Positions 22,901 to 25,971 of a stretch of 25,971 bases of DNA are shown here, one piece after another. The notes under the pieces were generated by a model that worked only from the letters and a program-made list of their open reading frames with translations, was not told the DNA's origin and did not search any database. A program made the translations under genes and the position numbers. The DNA is taken from contig DXMG01000029.1 in NCBI GenBank assembly GCA_019414325.1, positions 1 to 25,971 on the forward strand. Reading direction: 5' to 3'. How positions within the stretch are numbered: position 1 is the first letter of the stretch; every line of letters begins with the position of its first letter. This stretch comes from Collinsella sp. (GTDB lineage: Bacteria > Actinomycetota > Coriobacteriia > Coriobacteriales > Coriobacteriaceae).

Positions 22901-24127
22901 TCACCAAAGCGACATTGCTAGCCGTTTACCTTCGCTGTGCCTTTTCGGACCTTGAAAACGGGTCCACCGGGCATGCCAGTAGATCCTTTCGACCTCCTTG
23001 GTCAAGGCCCTGAAAAGATCCCCAGATGAGGGGTCTGCCCCAGGACACAGCGATTGCCAGGCACCCGTTTCTCCGATGGTGCCCGCACTCGTCATAACAA
23101 GATCGTCGCTCCGCCTGCGAATGGAGACACTAACGGAGCGGCCATTATGGAACCCATGGATATCGACTTTATTTATGCGCCCATCAGCTAGATAACTAAT
23201 CATGACATTGATGCTGTCACCATACTCCGGCAATTCGAAGCCGTGGGAATCCATCAATAGCTTCACATCCTGATGGTAAATGCGGGCCTCGACGACATTC
23301 TTGGGCATTTTCCCCGTCTTTGTTGGAGAGCAAAAGCTGATGCTTGGCTCCTCTTCGCTCATGCCTCGGTCAAACCTAAGCATGCACGGGCATACCGACT
23401 CAATGGTTCGCAAGGCGTCCGCCGCGACCTTTTCCTCGGTAAACATCTCCACGTCGATGCCGTTTTCTTCCATATAGGCACGGTTTTTACGTTGAAGCTC
23501 TAGCCGAGCCGCAGCCTCCCCATCTCCACGCTGTTCCCAATTTCCGGAGTCGGCGACATTTCGATCGAATGTAGAATCAACGGAACATGGCGCTTGCTGT
23601 TGAGTCGGATCACTGTCGCCGAGACGCCTTAGCTCGGAGCGTCTCATCAGTAGTGTCACAATATCAAACAGCCAACCAAATCCAAAAAGGCCAAAGGTAA
23701 AGAGATATAGAAAGAAGCTACCCCACATCCGTGCATACGCCCTATGAGCGCCCGACCACCCAAGAAGGAAGCATAGCAAAAGCGCCTTGTTTGCCCTGTC
23801 AACCGACGTAATCTCTCGAGTGAGAGATTTCTGTTCAGGCTTCGCCAAAGGTGTAATTTCATGCGATGAAACAGTAATTGAGGACGTCCTTGACGCCGAG
23901 CTCCGAGCGCCTGATTTAGCAACGGCGCGAGCGACATCCCCAACTCCGACGGTCGTTCTGCTGTATACGGCATTGTAAGCAGCCTTCTTCGGATTTTTGA
24001 TCCACCCCATGCCCTTCTTACCATAGCCGGGGATTATCGCCCGCCTTACCGCGCGCTTCGCTCTGCCGGTCGTTCTTGCCTTGAGTGATGTCTTTAGATT
24101 CGGCTTACGCAGCCCGACCTTTACCAT
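22901..24127 (-). CDS. TM2-domain protein with basic N-terminus and unrecognised C-terminal domain
   Basis: This membrane protein has 408 residues and no assigned function. Three parts can be seen. Residues 1-57 are extremely basic (LRKPNLKTSLKARTTGRAKR, then GYGKKGMGWIKNPKKAAYN). Residues 58-110 are a Ser/Thr-rich linker. About 113-161 is a TM2 domain with two helices around LGWSGAHRAYARMWGSFFLY. The remaining 240 residues or so are soluble, with a charged region rich in Arg/Glu and a predicted alpha/beta part containing EARIYHQDVKLLMDSHGFEL and YLADGRINKVDIHGFHN. ATG 24127 is preferred because GGATGGAG precedes it; an upstream in-frame start at 24196 has no such site. Base use is less GC-rich than the neighbours, suggesting an accessory or acquired gene. 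It lies on the 3' side of tRNA-Ser. Confidence 0.75.
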   Translation of the reverse strand: MVKVGLRKPNLKTSLKARTTGRAKRAVRRAIIPGYGKKGMGWIKNPKKAAYNAVYSRTTVGVGDVARAVAKSGARSSASRTSSITVSSHEITPLAKPEQKSLTREITSVDRANKALLLCFLLGWSGAHRAYARMWGSFFLYLFTFGLFGFGWLFDIVTLLMRRSELRRLGDSDPTQQQAPCSVDSTFDRNVADSGNWEQRGDGEAAARLELQRKNRAYMEENGIDVEMFTEEKVAADALRTIESVCPCMLRFDRGMSEEEPSISFCSPTKTGKMPKNVVEARIYHQDVKLLMDSHGFELPEYGDSINVMISYLADGRINKVDIHGFHNGRSVSVSIRRRSDDLVMTSAGTIGETGAWQSLCPGADPSSGDLFRALTKEVERIYWHARWTRFQGPKRHSEGKRLAMSLW

Positions 24128-24263
24128 ATTTCTACTCCATCCTCTCGGAACCCCACACCGGGGTGCACGAGCACGCCTGGGTCTCCCCGTTTTCAAGCGC
24201 CCCGTGTTTGCCTAATGTTCACGCCCTTTCGGACTCTAATCCCCAGCCGCCATTCTTGATAAT

Positions 24264-24289
24264 AAAAAAGGGCCCCAAATGGGACCCTT
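24264..24289 (-). terminator. Terminator of tRNA-Ser
   Basis: On the minus strand AAGGGTCCC (24289-24281) pairs with GGGGCCCTT (24276-24268), with one G-U pair and a 4-nt loop, followed by a T-run (24269-24264). It lies 15 bp beyond the encoded CCA. Confidence 0.85.
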
Positions 24290-24303
24290 CTTCAAAGTCA
24301 TAC

Positions 24304-24394
24304 TGGCGGAGAGCTGGGGATTCGAACCCCAGATGCCCTTTTGGGGCATACTCGCTTAGCAGGCGAGCACCTTCGGCCTCTCGGTCAGCTCTCC
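24304..24394 (-). tRNA. tRNA-Ser (anticodon GCU)
   Basis: The minus strand folds as a complete type II tRNA of 91 nt with encoded CCA (24306-24304). The acceptor stem is GGAGAGC/GCTCTCC with discriminator G. The anticodon stem CTCGC/GCGAG encloses CTGCTAA, giving anticodon GCT (24360-24358), which reads AGC/AGU. A long variable arm (TGCCCCAAAAGGGCA) marks serine tRNA, and GGTTCGAATCC is the T-arm. No duplicated 3' end was noticed nearby, so no integrated island is evident at this tRNA. Confidence 0.97.
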
Positions 24395-24408
24395 GTAACA
24401 GCCGTTCT

Positions 24409-24437
24409 ATAGTAACCAAACAGCCGAAGTTGGGCAA
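24409..24437 (-). promoter_or_regulatory. Promoter of tRNA-Ser
   Basis: On the minus strand TTGCCC (24437-24432) and TACTAT (24414-24409) are separated by exactly 17 bp and lie 14 bp before the mature tRNA 5' end. Each matches four of six consensus positions. Confidence 0.65.
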
Positions 24438-24499
24438 GGGGAATTTTGAGGCGTTTCCTCTTTTACCTCTCTTTTACCAGTAAACGTCTCAGTCAATCA

Positions 24500-24554
24500 T
24501 CTCAATCTGTAACATCTGCAGGCCGTAATCCCCTCCAGATGTTACAGATTGAGA
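24500..24554. repeat. Perfect 18-bp inverted repeat H5
   Basis: TCTCAATCTGTAACATCT (24500-24517) is repeated exactly in inverse at 24537-24554 around a 19-nt loop. It lies about 50 bp after the stop of the ATPase gene on the minus strand. No T-run follows on either side, so a simple terminator role is doubtful. The remaining sequence of the gap 24395-24603 holds only the tRNA promoter. Confidence 0.85.
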
Positions 24555-24603
24555 CAAAGATACAAGGACGGCCCCAGCGACAGCGCGGACAGCCCATTCT
24601 TTA

Positions 24604-25686
24604 TTAGTCCTCTCGAACGGTCTCCAACAGATAATCGCGCATGTACGGAATTGCAAACGAAACACAGCCATAGCCCGCGGGCTCAATCAACCCCGCATCG
24701 ATCAGACGCTTGCGATATGACCCAACTTTGTTCGCCGACAAACCCATCTTCTTGGCGATATCGCCGTTGGCGATATCGACGCCCTCGCATTGAGCCATCG
24801 CCGCGAGATACTGAAACTGCCGTTCCGACACCCTGCGCAGCGCTGGGGCAATCACCATAGCATTAAAGCTATCAAGAGCCGCCTGGATACCCTTACGAGC
24901 CGCCTCTTCGCTCACACTCTCCGCCCCACTGCGCGCAGCAACCTGCCAAGCGTAATATCCGACCAGCTGGACCATAAAGGGATAGCCTGCCGAAGCTTTT
25001 GTTAATAGCTCAGCGGCACCTTTGTCGAGCTCCTTGCCCGCTCGTCTCATCGTATCCTCAAACGATCCGCCAACTTCAAAATCGGAAAGCCGAGTAAGTT
25101 CAACATGTTTGGCTCGCTGAAGGAACGTCAACGTATCATCCACCACCACGCCATCTACCGATGTCGGCAGCCCGGCGAAAGCGAAAGCGACATTCGCTCC
25201 TTGGCGAATCAAGAGCTGCATCTCATTGCCTAGCTCGCGCATTTCCTCAGTTGAGGCATCCTGGATCTCGTCGAGCGTAATGAGCAGACCACCGCGCTTC
25301 GCAGCATCGTACATCGCCTCGCCCAGATGAGAGGCCGACTTCGACATCTCCATGGAGCCAAGGCTGACCCCTAAAATCGATGGGGAAATCGAGATTGATT
25401 CAAGACGAACGTTTCGCTGCAGAGCCTCGAGGATTCTATTGCAAAAACCAGCATTGGAGGCAACGTCAACGACCTCGAATCCTTTTTTGCGTGCAAGGTC
25501 ACCCAATGCATTAAGGAGCACCGTTTTACCTGTGCCTCGGACGCCCGAGATGCGCATGAGTCGATCGGGGGCACCAGGACCATTCTCAAGAGCCTCGGCA
25601 AAGTCATCCAAAACAGTGTCCCGTCCGATAAGCTCAGGCGGATTCATGCCCGCCGTTGGCTTAAAGGGGTTAACAGCTTTCGTCAT
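24604..25686 (-). CDS. AAA-type ATPase with C-terminal winged helix
   Basis: This is a predicted STAND/AAA-like ATPase of 360 residues; the function is unknown. Walker A is GVRGTGKT (48-55), Walker B LLITLDE (134-140) and a sensor-like strand is VAFAFAGLPTSVDG (166-179). ELIGRDTVLDDFAEAL (18-33) is the typical opening of this orc1/cdc6-like ATPase group. The last 70 residues look like a winged helix (QFQYLAAMAQCEGVDI, GDIAKKMGLSANKVGSYRKR). Such proteins are often found beside mobile elements or as stand-alone regulators. The ATG at 25686 has GAGGAGG 6 nt ahead; the longer TTG start at 25722 would lie inside the repeat array. The region upstream has six tandem 10-bp repeats (25704-25759), which may be its own binding site. 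Confidence 0.82.
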   Translation of the reverse strand: MTKAVNPFKPTAGMNPPELIGRDTVLDDFAEALENGPGAPDRLMRISGVRGTGKTVLLNALGDLARKKGFEVVDVASNAGFCNRILEALQRNVRLESISISPSILGVSLGSMEMSKSASHLGEAMYDAAKRGGLLITLDEIQDASTEEMRELGNEMQLLIRQGANVAFAFAGLPTSVDGVVVDDTLTFLQRAKHVELTRLSDFEVGGSFEDTMRRAGKELDKGAAELLTKASAGYPFMVQLVGYYAWQVAARSGAESVSEEAARKGIQAALDSFNAMVIAPALRRVSERQFQYLAAMAQCEGVDIANGDIAKKMGLSANKVGSYRKRLIDAGLIEPAGYGCVSFAIPYMRDYLLETVRED

Positions 25687-25703
25687 TCTGCCCTCCTCTG
25701 CTA

Positions 25704-25759
25704 GTTTTAACAACTTTAACAAAGTTTAGCAACTTTAGCAGAGTTTAACAGTTTTAGCA
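25704..25759. repeat. Six near-10-bp tandem repeats upstream of the ATPase
   Basis: A unit of form (G/C)TTT(T)A(A/G)CA occurs six times, beginning at 25704, 25714, 25724, 25733, 25743 and 25751. Spacing is 8-10 bp, close to one helical turn. Units alternate between TTAACA and TTAGCA and between G and C at the first base, so adjacent units also form short palindromes (AAAGTT-AACTTT). The array ends 17 bp before the ATPase start and is much more AT-rich than its surroundings. This looks like a multi-site operator or iteron cluster. Confidence 0.8.
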
Positions 25760-25848
25760 GGCTCGGCGGCTTTATGCCTTACCGATCCTGCCGGGTCCTC
25801 CCGCCCGCGCCGATACAAATAGCGCAGTGCGGCCCCTCTATATCGCCC

Positions 25849-25971
25849 CTACCCCAGCGAGCGACTGAGGGAGCCGAGCTCATCGTTGCCCATGGTGCGC
25901 CACATTTGGAAGATGCAGACGCGCGCCAGGAAAAAGAAGCCGTTATCGACCAGCTGCACGGCGGCATCCGC
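25849..25971 (-). CDS. C-terminal 40 codons of an unidentified protein
   Basis: A minus-strand frame open to the window edge encodes 40 residues and ends at TAG (25851-25849). It includes LVDNGFFFLARVCIFQMWRT and ends GNDELGSLSRSLG. Codon use favours C/G third positions, as in the neighbours, and the peptide is chemically ordinary. A competing frame (25779-25967) is Ser/Arg/Trp-rich and less credible. I do not recognise the family. The 89-bp gap to the repeat array shows nothing clear. Confidence 0.5.
   Translation of the reverse strand, partial: ADAAVQLVDNGFFFLARVCIFQMWRTMGNDELGSLSRSLG

Noticed and set aside
22880..24400. Genomic island integrated at tRNA-Ser
   Set aside because: The TM2 gene looks accessory, but no integrase and no second copy of the tRNA 3' end were seen.
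24085..24483. Open frame across the tRNA-Ser region containing GDSNPR
   Set aside because: It runs over the tRNA gene and its terminator in reverse; the GDSNPR-type peptide is a known by-product of translating tRNA antisense.
25704..25759. CRISPR array
   Set aside because: Repeat units are only 8-10 bp with no spacers; there are no cas genes.

Overview
The window reads as a chromosomal stretch of a moderately GC-rich Gram-positive bacterium. The best guess is a gut actinobacterium of the class Coriobacteriia, Collinsella-like. This rests on GC content, codon use, a VanS/VanR-like pair, YhgE/Pip proteins, an actinobacterial style of short Shine-Dalgarno-led operons, and general resemblance of the proteins; no database search was possible. 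Nearly every gene lies on the minus strand. The only plus-strand gene is a D-Ala-D-Ala carboxypeptidase. Most of the content is ordinary core genome, with small accessory patches.

Layout (plus coordinates; genes read right to left). 1-956 is the N-terminal third of PEP carboxylase, cut by the window edge. 1214-2527 is histidyl-tRNA synthetase. 2593-2794 holds three consecutive long imperfect palindromes, the last lying inside the broken 3' end of a truncated MFS transporter (2720-3139). That transporter follows an M20 amidohydrolase (3179-4477) in an apparent operon. 4594-5577 is an EamA/DMT permease. 5778-10757 is a two-gene operon of large YhgE/Pip-family membrane proteins, with an operator-like palindrome in front and a strong terminator behind. 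11088-13112 is htpG, whose leader carries a terminator-like hairpin about 30 nt before the start codon.

13315-15919 contains an ElaA-like acetyltransferase and an orphan exopolysaccharide control trio: cpsC (Wzz-like), cpsD (tyrosine kinase) and cpsB (PHP phosphatase). No glycosyltransferases are nearby. 16115-19211 is pstB-phoB-phoR, the phosphate-sensing end of a pst operon without pstSCA in the window. 19315-21274 is a VanS/VanR-like two-component system, divergent from the carboxypeptidase (21474-22814). The shared intergenic region has an 11-bp-period direct repeat that could be the response-regulator site.

22901-24127 is an accessory TM2-domain protein with a very basic N-terminus and an unrecognised C-terminal domain. 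It is followed by tRNA-Ser(GCU) with its own promoter and terminator, a perfect 18-bp inverted repeat, and an AAA-type ATPase with a C-terminal winged helix. The ATPase is preceded by six roughly 10-bp tandem repeats. The window ends in the last 40 codons of an unidentified gene.

The most unusual signals are the helically phased repeat array before the ATPase, the set of long-stem palindromes between genes (2593-2794, 10988-11057, 24500-24554), the terminator in the htpG leader, and the TM2 protein. No CRISPR array, transposase, prophage or complete defence system was seen.
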